NCBI GenBank assembly: GCA_910585245.1
Contig: CAJUCO010000031.1
Span: 1-29,141 of the forward strand
From: an uncultured Oscillibacter sp.
GTDB lineage: Bacteria > Bacillota > Clostridia > Oscillospirales > Oscillospiraceae
Direction of reading: 5' to 3'
Length of the DNA stretch: 29,141 nucleotides
Notes under the pieces: generated by a model
What the model was told of the DNA's origin: nothing
What the model saw: only the letters and a program-made list of their open reading frames with translations
The model's database searches: none
Part shown: in pieces, positions 22,455-29,141 of the stretch
Layout: every line of letters starts with the position of its first letter
How positions within the stretch are numbered: position 1 is the first letter of the stretch
Position numbers and translations under genes: made by a program

Positions 22455-23405
22455 TCATTCGATCTCCATATGTACCGACTCGTGGAACTGAGGTTCCACC
22501 AGACCGGGAATCTCCACCGCGTCGGTGAAGCGGATATCCTCCGTGTACTCCTTCAGCAGCGAGATGATAAAGGGATGAGGCCGCTCGTCGGGCCGCCCCG
22601 CGGCAACGCAGACCACGATGGTCTTGGGGGCCAGACGGCTGACGGTCTTCCGGGTGGAGGAGGTCAAAGAGGCATGATGAGGCAGCTTCAAAATGTCACA
22701 GGGCGTTAAGGTGTCGTTGTCCCAGGCCGCGCCGTACATATCGCCGCCCAGGACGATCTCCTTGCCGTGGTAATAGAGCCTCTGGCGGAGGCTGGAGATG
22801 TTCATGGACTTGGTCCAGCGCATCAGATCGTGGCGGTTCCGCTCTCCCCGGAAGGCCGCGTCATACACCGCCTTTTGCCGGGGGTACAGGGCGGGCTCTC
22901 CGGCGTAGATATCCATGGTCAGCTCCTCCGTCAAACGGAGGGTCTCCACCTTGTCCCCGGGAATCTCCACAAACTCCCCCACCCGCCCGGGGTGTTCCCG
23001 GAGGGCCGTGGCATAGATGTCCAGGCACCGGAGGAGGTTCTGGGCCGCCCCTGGGAGGCCGTTGTCCCCGTCGGGGTCCAGGGGAGGGGTTTTCTCTGGG
23101 GGCACGTAAGTTGCCAAAAAGCGGTCCACCTCCGCCGCCTCCAGAATCCGGCCCAGTCCGCCGATGTGGTCCCGGTGAAAGTGCGTGGCCAGGAGGATGT
23201 CCAGCCGCCCGATCCCCTGCTTTTTCAAAAAGTCCCCGGCGTAAATCCGCCGGGACCGGGGGTCCTGTAGGACGGGATGGTCGTCCCGAATGAGGTTGTC
23301 GTGGCCGCAATCCACCAGCATGGCAAAGCGCCGCGCGCCGCCCTCCAGCTCTTGAATCAGGATCGAGTCCCCATTGCCGACGTTGATAAAATCCAATACC
23401 AGCAT
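22455..23405 (-). CDS. MBL-fold metallo-hydrolase (ComEC/Rec2-like)
   Basis: This is a cytosolic metallo-beta-lactamase-fold hydrolase of 316 aa, related to the C-terminal domain of the DNA-uptake protein ComEC (without its membrane part). N-terminal DFINVGNGDSILIQ is the typical opening. The metal-binding HxHxDH motif is present as THFHRDHIGGL. A later VLGGDMYGAAWDN and LPHHASLTSSTRK give the downstream Asp and His ligands. No signal peptide or membrane segment is seen. GAGGGG lies 9 bases before the ATG. It is monocistronic. The substrate may be nucleic acid or a phosphodiester, but none is indicated by its neighbours. Confidence 0.88.
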   Translation of the reverse strand: MLVLDFINVGNGDSILIQELEGGARRFAMLVDCGHDNLIRDDHPVLQDPRSRRIYAGDFLKKQGIGRLDILLATHFHRDHIGGLGRILEAAEVDRFLATYVPPEKTPPLDPDGDNGLPGAAQNLLRCLDIYATALREHPGRVGEFVEIPGDKVETLRLTEELTMDIYAGEPALYPRQKAVYDAAFRGERNRHDLMRWTKSMNISSLRQRLYYHGKEIVLGGDMYGAAWDNDTLTPCDILKLPHHASLTSSTRKTVSRLAPKTIVVCVAAGRPDERPHPFIISLLKEYTEDIRFTDAVEIPGLVEPQFHESVHMEIE

Positions 23406-23524
23406 AAGCCAATCCCCCTCACTTCTTTATTTAAGATAGGATATCATAGCCCCGTGAGCCGCGCAAGGGAAAGCCGCCTCCGTCCCTGCCAAAATTTTGC
23501 CCGGTTTTTTGACATTCTTCTCAA

Positions 23525-24226
23525 TCAGCGAATTCCCCGGATGGTCACGGGGATTTTCTGCAACCGGGGAGAGGACACCTCCAGGGTGTGAAGGTCCTTG
23601 TAGGGCAGCGGCGCATGGCCATTGTGGAAGCCGCCCTCCGTTTGAAGGGCCATGACGTAAGCCTCCGGGTTTCTCAGGGGATAAAACAAAAAGGTACCTC
23701 GCAACCCGTAGTCCACAATGCCCACGTTCCCCGCCATACTCACGCTGGAGTTTGGTCGCATACTGAAGGAGTTTTCCACTCCGTTGAAGTTGATCTGTGC
23801 GCCCAGGGCGCCTTCCAGACTTACGCTGAACAGGAAATAGGACCCCAGGTCCAGCCCCCTGAGGTCAATCCGGCCCGCAGAGCCAACGTCCACGGTAACG
23901 GTGGTGGTCAGCAGAGTGTTCAGCTCCAGCTTGGTCTCGTTCAGCCGCCGGTCCTCCGCCTCCAGGGCGGTCTTGGCGGCGGCAAGGCGGTCCTCCACCG
24001 CGCCAATGCTGCTTTGCAGCTGGGCTTTACTGGTGTTGACGGCGGTTTGCAGCTGGTCTTTTGCCGCGTTCAAGGCGGTGTCCAGGCGCTTTCCCTCGCT
24101 GACGGCCTTGGCTAGAGCCGCCGCCACGGCGGCGTCGATTTTGGCGTTGTCGCTGTTGAAATCCGACATCCGGATGCGGTCCTCCAGCTCCCACTGGTTC
24201 AGTTGATAATGGGCGGTCTTTTTCAT
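23525..24226 (-). CDS. Orphan phage-structural-like protein with coiled coil
   Basis: This protein is 233 aa. The N-terminus (YQLNQWELEDRIRMSDFNSDNAKIDAAV) is the type seen at the start of phage tail/baseplate-associated proteins in Firmicute prophages. A regular Ala/Leu/Lys coiled coil follows (residues about 35-105). Then there is a Gly/Val-rich beta-structured domain that ends with VSSPRLQKIPVTIRGIR. The start is the ATG at 24226 with AAGGGAG about 9 bases upstream. No other phage genes are near. It could be a relic of a prophage or a tail-derived particle component, or a surface adhesin-like protein. Function unknown. Confidence 0.6.
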   Translation of the reverse strand: MKKTAHYQLNQWELEDRIRMSDFNSDNAKIDAAVAAALAKAVSEGKRLDTALNAAKDQLQTAVNTSKAQLQSSIGAVEDRLAAAKTALEAEDRRLNETKLELNTLLTTTVTVDVGSAGRIDLRGLDLGSYFLFSVSLEGALGAQINFNGVENSFSMRPNSSVSMAGNVGIVDYGLRGTFLFYPLRNPEAYVMALQTEGGFHNGHAPLPYKDLHTLEVSSPRLQKIPVTIRGIR

Positions 24227-24554
24227 TTCCAGTTTCTCCCTTCCGATAATGTGATATATGTTTGTAACATATCTGCTGTGATGAGACCGCCCGCCGGGGA
24301 GGAGTTGCACGGCAATGTGCAACCGGAGCGAAAATTGTTAAAATAATTTGCTATATAATCGTAACATAGAAGCAAAACCCTCCGCCACTGCCAAGCGGAA
24401 GGTTCTTTTGCCAAGTCCCGGCGAAAGGACCTCCGCTTTGCTTTTTCAGCGTCCTTTTTTCAAGACCCGCAACCTCCCGTTCTCCGGCGGCCTCTCCACC
24501 TGGAACGCCCCGGTTTCCAGGTGGAAAAGCCCCTTTGAAAAGCGGCGGTCTTCT
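24227..24554. other. Region without a gene between thiD and the phage-like gene
   Basis: The region holds two short dyads: ATATGTT-tgt-AACATAT (24256-24272) and GTTGCAC-ggcaat-GTGCAAC (24304-24323), upstream of the phage-like gene. There is also a strong 11-bp hairpin (TCCACCTGGAA at 24495-24505 with its complement at 24515-24525) after the thiD stop, without a clear T-run. No convincing open reading frame is seen. Confidence 0.55.
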
Positions 24555-25370
24555 TCAAAACGCCCCCTCCCCGTCTATGAACCGGCTATGGAGATCCCAC
24601 AGGTGGTCCAGGGGGCCGGAGCCCCGGCCCAGATTCAGCTGGGCGGAGAGGGCCCCGAAAATATACGCCTTCCCGCGCTTCACCGACGTCTCCAGATCAT
24701 ACCCCTTGGCGAGGTTCGACGCGATGGCGCCGGAGAGGGTGCATCCCGTCCCGTGGGTGTTGGGGTTGTCCACCCGGGCCGAGGGGAAAAAATGGACCGC
24801 GCCGTCCCGGCTGATCAAGACATCATTGGCGTCCTGGACATTGTGTCCCCCCTTGCACAAAACCGCGCAGCCGTACCGCCCCTGAATCTCCTTCCCCGCA
24901 AGCGCCATATCGTCATAGCTGCGAATGGTCCCGCCGGACAGGATCTCCGCCTCCGGAACGTTGGGCGTCAGCACCGTGGCCAGCGGCAGAAGGCGGCTTT
25001 TCAGCGCGTCCAGCGCGTCTTCGGAAATGAGGCGGTCCCCGGAGGTAGACACCATCACCGGGTCCACCACAAGGTTCTTCACCCGGTACTGTTGCAGCTT
25101 GTCCGCAATGACCTCGATAAGGGGGACGCTGGACACCATGCCGGTTTTCACCGCGTCGGGGAAGATGTCTGTAAACACACAGTCCAGTTGCTCCGCCAGA
25201 AAGTCCGGCGTGGACTCCTGGACGCCTTTGACGCCGGTGGTGTTTTGGGCCACCAGGGCCGTGACGGCGGCCAGGGCAAACACCCCGTTGGCGGTCATGG
25301 TCTTAATGTCGGCCTGAATCCCGGCGCCCCCGCTGGGGTCGGTTCCCGCAATCGTCAGTGCTGTTTTCAT
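24555..25370 (-). CDS. thiD: Hydroxymethylpyrimidine/phosphomethylpyrimidine kinase
   Basis: This bifunctional kinase makes HMP-PP for thiamine synthesis (HMP to HMP-P to HMP-PP). It is 271 aa in the ribokinase-like fold. The N-terminal signature is ALTIAGTDPSGGAGIQADIKT. The C-terminal anion-hole motif is NTHGTGCTLSGAIASNLAKG, where the Asp of the usual GTGD is replaced by Cys-Thr as in ThiD proteins. The start is the ATG at 25370, with AAAGGAG upstream. It lies 97 bases after thiE, in the same direction, so both depend on the TPP riboswitch at 26176-26262. Confidence 0.95.
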   Translation of the reverse strand: MKTALTIAGTDPSGGAGIQADIKTMTANGVFALAAVTALVAQNTTGVKGVQESTPDFLAEQLDCVFTDIFPDAVKTGMVSSVPLIEVIADKLQQYRVKNLVVDPVMVSTSGDRLISEDALDALKSRLLPLATVLTPNVPEAEILSGGTIRSYDDMALAGKEIQGRYGCAVLCKGGHNVQDANDVLISRDGAVHFFPSARVDNPNTHGTGCTLSGAIASNLAKGYDLETSVKRGKAYIFGALSAQLNLGRGSGPLDHLWDLHSRFIDGEGAF

Positions 25371-25467
25371 GGTTCCTTCTCCTTTTCTCATGTTTTGTGG
25401 AGCGACGCGTAGAGGCGTCTCCCGTCCCTTTTCCGCCGCTCAAAGGGGGTTTTCGATGGGGACGCGG

Positions 25468-26103
25468 TTACAACTTCCTTGCCAGCGCCCGCAGCTCCCG
25501 GGCCGCCTCCTCCACGTCTCTTTGTCCAAAAATGCTGGAGACCACCGCCACTCCGGCAAGCCCCAGGCCCTTTAACTTAAGAAGGTTCTCCCGGTTTATG
25601 CCGCCGATGGCCACCACCGGAATGTCCACCGCCGCCGCAACGGCCCTCAGGGTTTCTTTCGAAACGGGTGTGGCGCCGGTCTTGGTGCCGGTGGGAAACG
25701 CCGCCCCGCAACCCAGGTAATCCGCCCCCGCCGCCTGGGCCCGGCGGGCCTCCTCCGGCGAGTGGACAGAGACACCCACAATCTTCTCCGGCCCCAGCAG
25801 GGCTCTGGCCCTTCCGGCCTCCAGGTCGCCTTGTCCCACATGGACGCCGTCGGCCCCGGATTCCAGCGCGATTTCCCCCCGGTCGTTGATGATGCTGACG
25901 GCCCCCAGGCGGCGGCAGAGGGCGGTGAAGTCCTTCGCCTCCTCCAAAAGGGCGTCGTAGTCCAAACACTTCTCCCGAAGCTGGACCACCCTGGCCCCGC
26001 CCCGGATGGCGGATGCAACCTGGCCCAGCAGCGCCTCTTTGCTTTTTGCCCAGGCCCGGCCGGTAACGGCGTAGAGCCTCAGGGTCTCCCGGTGGATGCT
26101 CAT
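25468..26103 (-). CDS. thiE: Thiamine phosphate synthase
   Basis: This enzyme couples HMP-PP (from ThiD) to thiazole phosphate to give thiamine phosphate. It is 211 aa in a TIM-barrel fold. Key blocks are VVQLREKCLDYDALLEEA (pyrophosphate-binding Arg/Lys), SIINDRGEIALESGADGVHVGQGD, and YLGCGAAFPTGTKTGATPVSKETL, then VVAIGGIN. The start is the ATG at 26103 with AAGGGGGA upstream; upstream extension runs into the riboswitch terminator. It is the first gene after the TPP riboswitch. No thiazole or HMP synthesis gene (thiC, thiG, thiH) is in the window, so the locus may serve salvage. Confidence 0.95.
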   Translation of the reverse strand: MSIHRETLRLYAVTGRAWAKSKEALLGQVASAIRGGARVVQLREKCLDYDALLEEAKDFTALCRRLGAVSIINDRGEIALESGADGVHVGQGDLEAGRARALLGPEKIVGVSVHSPEEARRAQAAGADYLGCGAAFPTGTKTGATPVSKETLRAVAAAVDIPVVAIGGINRENLLKLKGLGLAGVAVVSSIFGQRDVEEAARELRALARKL

Positions 26104-26129
26104 AAAAGTTCCCCCTTCAAAATGAAAAT

Positions 26130-26160
26130 CCGCGGACAAACCAACCCGGTCTGTCCGCGG
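26130..26160 (-). terminator. Riboswitch-controlled terminator upstream of thiE
   Basis: A 9-bp perfect stem (CCGCGGACA at 26130-26138 with its complement at 26152-26160) is followed on the minus strand by ATTTTCATTTTG. It sits between the TPP aptamer and the thiE ribosome binding site, the position for TPP-dependent premature termination. Confidence 0.8.
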
Positions 26161-26175
26161 CGAAACGCCCGCTTA

Positions 26176-26262
26176 TTTCCCTACGTTGGCATGATCCAAA
26201 TCAGGTTCCGGGTCGGGACCTTCACGGTCCCCTCTCAGCCCGCGCCAGCGGACTCCCCTTTT
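26176..26262 (-). promoter_or_regulatory. TPP riboswitch upstream of thiE-thiD
   Basis: The THI-box core is plain on the minus strand: GGGGAGTCC, then GGGCTGAGAGGGG (CTGAGA complement at 26233-26238), then CCGGAACCTGATTTGG (ACCTGA complement at 26201-26206) and ATGCCAACGTAGGGAA. TPP binding should favour the terminator at 26130-26160 and shut off thiE and thiD. Confidence 0.95.
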
Positions 26263-26436
26263 TGTTGTGAGAAGCTGTGCCGTTTGCCAGGGCGCGCAAC
26301 GTTGCGCGGCAAGCCGGTACTTGAAAAGGCGAACGGTCAACGGAGCGCGTATTCCGGCGGTCTTCCTCCAGCCGCTGAGACGTTGCCACAGCTTTTAAAC
26401 GTATCATACCCTCTTCCCCGGCGTTTTGCAAGGCCC
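26263..26436. other. Divergent regulatory region between the two TPP riboswitches
   Basis: It holds a 16-bp perfect palindrome CGCGCAACGTTGCGCG (26293-26308), flanked by TTGCC and GGCAA. The sequence at 26222-26407 can be read on the minus strand as a 61-codon frame starting at an ATG with GGGGAAGAGGG upstream and ending inside the TPP aptamer. That frame has no recognisable protein family. A convincing minus-strand promoter for thiE was not identified. Confidence 0.45.
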
Positions 26437-26465
26437 TTGACAAATTTTTCCCCCGGTGGTATGCT
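26437..26465 (+). promoter_or_regulatory. Promoter of the thiW leader
   Basis: TTGACA (26437-26442) has a 17-bp spacer to TATGCT (26460-26465). The TPP aptamer begins about 13 bases after the -10 box. Confidence 0.75.
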
Positions 26466-26478
26466 AAGGCCCGAAAAG

Positions 26479-26560
26479 CAGGGGAGCCGGAAGGCTGAGA
26501 GGAAGCGGACGCTTCGACCCTTTACCTGACGCGGGTAATGCCGCCGTAGGGAGTCTGTTC
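26479..26560 (+). promoter_or_regulatory. TPP riboswitch upstream of thiW
   Basis: The core is GGGGAGCCGGAAGGCTGAGAGG (split over 26481-26502), an optional extra hairpin AAGC-ggac-GCTT, then CGACCCTTTACCTGACG and GGGTAATGCCGCCGTAGGGAG. This is a clear THI-box with all conserved bases (CTGAGA, ACCTGA, AATGCC, GTAGGGA). Confidence 0.95.
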
Positions 26561-26572
26561 ACAGGGACTTTG

Positions 26573-26613
26573 GACGGCGGCGCGGAAAACGCGTTCCGCC
26601 GTCTTGCTTTTTT
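26573..26613 (+). terminator. Riboswitch-controlled terminator before thiW
   Basis: GACGGCGG (26573-26580) pairs with CCGCCGTC (26596-26603), with an inner CGCG/CGCG helix, and is followed by TTGCTTTTTT. It is placed right after the TPP aptamer. Confidence 0.85.
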
Positions 26614-26885
26614 CAAATCCTTTTCAAAGGGGGCGGTGGCAAAGAGAACATACCGGCGTCCCGGCCGGAAAAGCCGGGAGCGGACGGAGGGGGAGCGCCC
26701 TTGGTCCGGGCCGGAAACCATACGGGCCCCCGGGGGTCCGGCAGCGATGGGAAGCCGTGTTCCGGCGTGAGAGGAGGCCAGAAAGCCTCGACCGCATTTT
26801 CCAGGGCGAAGCCCAACCTTGCCATGCAGGGGGAAAACGCTGCCGCGTGTTTCTCTTTGCAGTCCGAATTTGTAAAGGAGTCTTT
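26614..26885 (+). other. Long thiW leader after the riboswitch terminator
   Basis: About 270 bases lie between the terminator and the thiW start codon, with no gene. The leader contains TCCCGGC-..-GCCGGGA (hairpin near 26671) and, at 26732-26793, GGGGGTCCGG..CCGGCGTGAGAGG followed by AGGC-cagaaa-GCCTCGACC. The latter resembles the first half of the TPP aptamer just upstream (GGCTGAGAGG, small hairpin, CGACC) but without an ACCTGA half. It is either a decayed aptamer copy or a different leader structure. Confidence 0.4.
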
Positions 26886-27401
26886 ATGAAAACTGTGTCC
26901 GTCAAAAAACTGGCCGTCTCCGGGGTCTTTTGCGCCCTGGCGGTGGTGGGGAGCCTGTTTCTCACCTTCCCGGTGCTGGGCAGCAAGTGCGCCCCGGTCC
27001 AACACATGGTCAACGTCCTCTGCGCCGTCTTCCTGGGACCCTGGTACGGCCTGGGGGTGGCCTTCGCGGCCAGCGTCTTGCGTAACCTCTTGGGCTGGGG
27101 CAGCCTTCTGGCCTTCCCCGGCAGTATGTGCGGGGCTTTGCTGTGCGGCCTTGTCTATCAATTGGCCAAAAACCTGCCCTTGACTCTGGTGGCGGAGGTT
27201 GCCGGTACCGGCGTCCTGGGCGCTCTGGCGGCCTACCCTGTGGCGAAAGGCCTTATGGGGCTGACACCGGAGAGCTACACCGTCTACATTCTCCCCTTCC
27301 TGATCTCCACCGTGGCCGGTTCCATCCTGGCGGGGGCCCTGGTTCTCGCCCTCCGGCGAAGCGGCGCCCTGGAGGCTATGCAATCCGCTCTGCGCACCTG
27401 A
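26886..27401 (+). CDS. thiW: ECF transporter S component ThiW
   Basis: This substrate-binding membrane subunit works with a shared ECF energy-coupling module (not in the window) to import thiamine precursors, probably hydroxyethylthiazole in this family. It is 171 aa with five or six membrane helices. Diagnostic segments are FPVLGSKCAPVQHMVNVLCAVFLGPWYG and the LLAFPGSMCGALLCGLVY motif. The start is the ATG at 26886 with AAAGGAG 6 bases upstream; the long upstream extension of the frame runs through the leader. TPP control fits, and thiE and thiD next to it would use the imported precursor. Confidence 0.92.
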   Translation: MKTVSVKKLAVSGVFCALAVVGSLFLTFPVLGSKCAPVQHMVNVLCAVFLGPWYGLGVAFAASVLRNLLGWGSLLAFPGSMCGALLCGLVYQLAKNLPLTLVAEVAGTGVLGALAAYPVAKGLMGLTPESYTVYILPFLISTVAGSILAGALVLALRRSGALEAMQSALRT

Positions 27402-27587
27402 TTCCACACTCCATACCATAGTCCAGTGGTATGAAGTCAAGGGGTAATTGAAGGAAAAATTCAGGAAAAATTCAGAGGAAAACAGCGGAAATAACGTAGA
27501 GGCACAGGAAAAAGGCAATACCAAACCAAGCCCTGCCCCTGCAAAATTTTGAAACAGGGCCTGTTCGTCAGAGCAGTGAGCGTTGGC
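27402..27587. other. Region between thiW and the transposase gene
   Basis: No gene is seen. It holds a hairpin CATACCA-tagtccag-TGGTATG (27412-27433), a tandem 11-mer GGAAAAATTCA repeated twice (27453-27474), and a GCCCTG/CAGGGC stem near the 3' end of the transposase gene. One edge of the IS110 element should lie in here. Confidence 0.5.
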
Positions 27588-28811
27588 TCAACCCTCCGGC
27601 GGCTTATACAGGCGGTTGTCCTTCAGCAGTCGAAAGACCAACCGAACCAGTTTTCTGGCAGTTAAAGCGAGTGCGCGTTTGTGCTGGTGCTTATTGACCT
27701 CTTTATATTTGAGGTCATAGTAGCGCCGGAACTCGGAGTCGCATCTTCTCACGGAGTTGGCGGCTTCCAGCAGGTAGTAGCGAAGGAAACGATTGCCGGA
27801 CTTGATGAGTTTCCTGTCCTGGGCTTCAAACTCCCCGGACTGGTGTTGGGTCCAGACGAGGCCGGCGAATTTGGCCACAGACGCTTGGGATTGAAAGCGA
27901 TGGATGTCACAGATTTCGGCGATGATACCGGCGGAGTAGACCTTGCCGATGCCTGGGATGGAAGTCAGCGTGTTGGGGATGATTTTGAATTGCTGCTCAA
28001 TAGCCTTGTCCAAAACCTTGATCTGCTTTTCCAAGGCCCTCATGGTGGCGATAGAAACGGCCATCGCCTGGTTCACAGAGTTGTTTACAGTGACAGGCAG
28101 GCGATAGGAATTCCTGGCAGCGGCCTGGATCGCCTTGGCTTTGGCGGCAGGATCAGCGAAGTTGCGGCCCTTTTCATCAATGAACGCCGTCAGCTCATCC
28201 AAATCAGCGTAAGCCAGTTCGTCCACGGTTTCAAATTGTTCCATGAGCGCAAGAGTGGTGGCGCTGGTGTTTGCTATGTCCTTGTCTTGGGCCAAGCCAG
28301 AGCATTTCAAAAACAAATAATTAGCAAATCGCTGTTTTTCTCGGGTCAAATCCTGAACAGCGTAGAATCTGGCTCTGGTCAGCGTCTGAAGGGCTTTGTA
28401 GCGGTAATCGTCCATGTAGACCTCCTTGCCGATGCGTCCAAATCGGAGCTTGTCGGCAATCACAAAGGCGTCCACATCGTCATTCTTGGGCAGTTCGGGG
28501 TAGGACTCCTTGAACTTGTTGACCAGTTTGGGGTTGAGTACATGGATCTTCCGGGGATACTGGCCTAGCTTCCCGTCCTCGCGGAGGGCATAGACCAGGC
28601 TGTCCCCATAAATGGATGTGGCCTCCATGCCGATCACTACACCCTCCAACCCCTGGGACTGGATCGCCGACACGATCCTCTCTGTCAACATTTTAGCACC
28701 GCCACGGTTATTTTGCATCCGAAAACTGCTGTGCTTCTCACCGTCCGGCCTCATCAGGTACACCGCGTTGTTTTGGCTTCCCACATCAATGCCAACGAAT
28801 AGTTGATTCAC
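27588..28811 (-). CDS. IS110-family transposase
   Basis: This is a 407-aa DEDD transposase with a RuvC-like N-terminal domain and a Tnp_20 C-terminal domain. The numbers below count from the upstream in-frame GTG at 28820. Asp12 (LFVGIDVGSQNN), Glu66 (VIGMEATSIYGD) and Asp114/Asp117 (NDDVDAF) fit the DEDD site. The C-terminal domain includes LTSIPGIGKVYSAGIIAEICDI, then ASVAKFAGLVW, and HQSGEFEAQDRKLIKSGNRFLR with the presumed catalytic serine near residue 328. A start at the GTG at 28811 is preferred because GGGGAGG is 8 bases upstream; the GTG at 28820 overlaps that ribosome binding site. The longer non-coding side is upstream of the gene, as in the IS110 (not IS1111) subgroup. Confidence 0.95.
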   Translation of the reverse strand: MNQLFVGIDVGSQNNAVYLMRPDGEKHSSFRMQNNRGGAKMLTERIVSAIQSQGLEGVVIGMEATSIYGDSLVYALREDGKLGQYPRKIHVLNPKLVNKFKESYPELPKNDDVDAFVIADKLRFGRIGKEVYMDDYRYKALQTLTRARFYAVQDLTREKQRFANYLFLKCSGLAQDKDIANTSATTLALMEQFETVDELAYADLDELTAFIDEKGRNFADPAAKAKAIQAAARNSYRLPVTVNNSVNQAMAVSIATMRALEKQIKVLDKAIEQQFKIIPNTLTSIPGIGKVYSAGIIAEICDIHRFQSQASVAKFAGLVWTQHQSGEFEAQDRKLIKSGNRFLRYYLLEAANSVRRCDSEFRRYYDLKYKEVNKHQHKRALALTARKLVRLVFRLLKDNRLYKPPEG

Positions 28812-28849
28812 AATTTTCACCTCCCCTGTGTTGGGATTTCAGGCCAGCA

Positions 28850-29060
28850 GGCTTTGAGATACCCATGATAACCGGAGCATCAGCAACCTCGCATATCAGA
28901 ATCATTCCGGGGCGGGCCAATGCGATAGCCCTCACTGCTGAGAGGGCGGCCCAACTCCCAGCAAACAGCCAGTGAGTTGGCAGCTAACTTCCGGCTCAGG
29001 GGAACTGACTATCTGAGTAGCAACCTTTCGGCTCTACCGGAGGCTAAAGAACTTGTCCCT
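28850..29060 (-). ncRNA. Candidate IS110 bridge RNA region
   Basis: The DNA upstream of the transposase gene has a run of stems: GCCCTC-..-GAGGGC (28928-28947), CCAACTC-16-GAGTTGG (28951-28980), CTCAG-13-CTGAG, and an outer CTTCCGG/CCGGAGG helix (about 29009-29043). IS110 elements make a structured bridge RNA from this side, whose two loops pair with the target and donor DNA. The RNA limits are not known from sequence alone, and the strand is taken from the transposase direction. Confidence 0.45.
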
Positions 29061-29141
29061 GCTGTCCTACAGCTATTGTATCACGGGCATCTCTAAACCT
29101 GCTGATACTGAATTTATTAACCTGAAACTTATTATACGAGG

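Noticed and set aside
26640..26805. Cobalamin riboswitch in the thiW leader
   Set aside because: Fragments such as GATGGGAAGCC and GGCCAGAAAGCC recall the consensus, but the order and the conserved core (AAAGGGAA, CCCGC, ACTG) are not found. The hits are explained by GC-rich stems.
27412..27433. Terminator of thiW
   Set aside because: The CATACCA/TGGTATG hairpin has no T-run after it and may belong to the IS110 end instead.
1..29141. CRISPR array, tRNA or rRNA genes
   Set aside because: No regularly spaced repeats and no tRNA or rRNA sequences were seen on either strand.

Overview
The window is chromosomal DNA from a GC-rich anaerobic Firmicute, most likely a gut clostridium of the Oscillospiraceae (Flavonifractor/Lawsonibacter-like). 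This is inferred from the bacterial V-type ATPase operon, rubrerythrin, TPP riboswitches with ThiW, an ECF sigma factor paired with a DUF4179 protein, strong GGAGG ribosome binding sites and GC-biased codon use. The species cannot be fixed from the sequence alone.

Positions 1 to about 3880 form an AT-richer accessory segment. It holds four minus-strand genes (a small hypothetical protein, a BspA-like lipoprotein, a serine recombinase and a possible HNH-type protein), each with its own hairpin terminator. A roughly 900-base stretch without a gene (1440-2354) contains a plus-strand promoter, a compact set of helices and a terminator, which together look like an undescribed small RNA.

Positions 3919-12902 (minus strand) hold a complete nine-gene V-type ATPase operon in the order G/H-I-K-E-C-F-A-B-D, with a recognisable promoter at 12979-13007 and a terminator after D. 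The ion-binding residues of the K ring match the Na+-binding site of the Enterococcus hirae enzyme. Two gaps inside the operon (C-E and F-A) contain terminal-inverted-repeat, multi-hairpin elements.

Positions 13094-22131 hold a DUF4180 gene, the niacin-responsive repressor NiaR coupled to a MATE exporter, methionyl-tRNA synthetase, rubrerythrin (its ribosome binding site is inside a long 5' hairpin), a convergent lipoprotein, a GNAT acetyltransferase, an Imm22-like protein, and an ECF sigma/anti-sigma pair behind an ECF-type promoter. A 166-bp inverted-repeat element (22164-22329) separates this last pair from a ComEC-like MBL hydrolase.

Positions 23525-27401 hold an orphan phage-structural-like coiled-coil protein and a thiamine locus: two TPP riboswitches face away from each other, one driving thiE-thiD (minus) and the other driving the ECF S-component gene thiW (plus). 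Both riboswitches end in intrinsic terminators, and thiW has a further leader of about 270 nt that is unexplained.

Positions 27402-29141 hold an IS110-family transposase. The structured non-coding region upstream of its start is where members of this family encode their bridge RNA.
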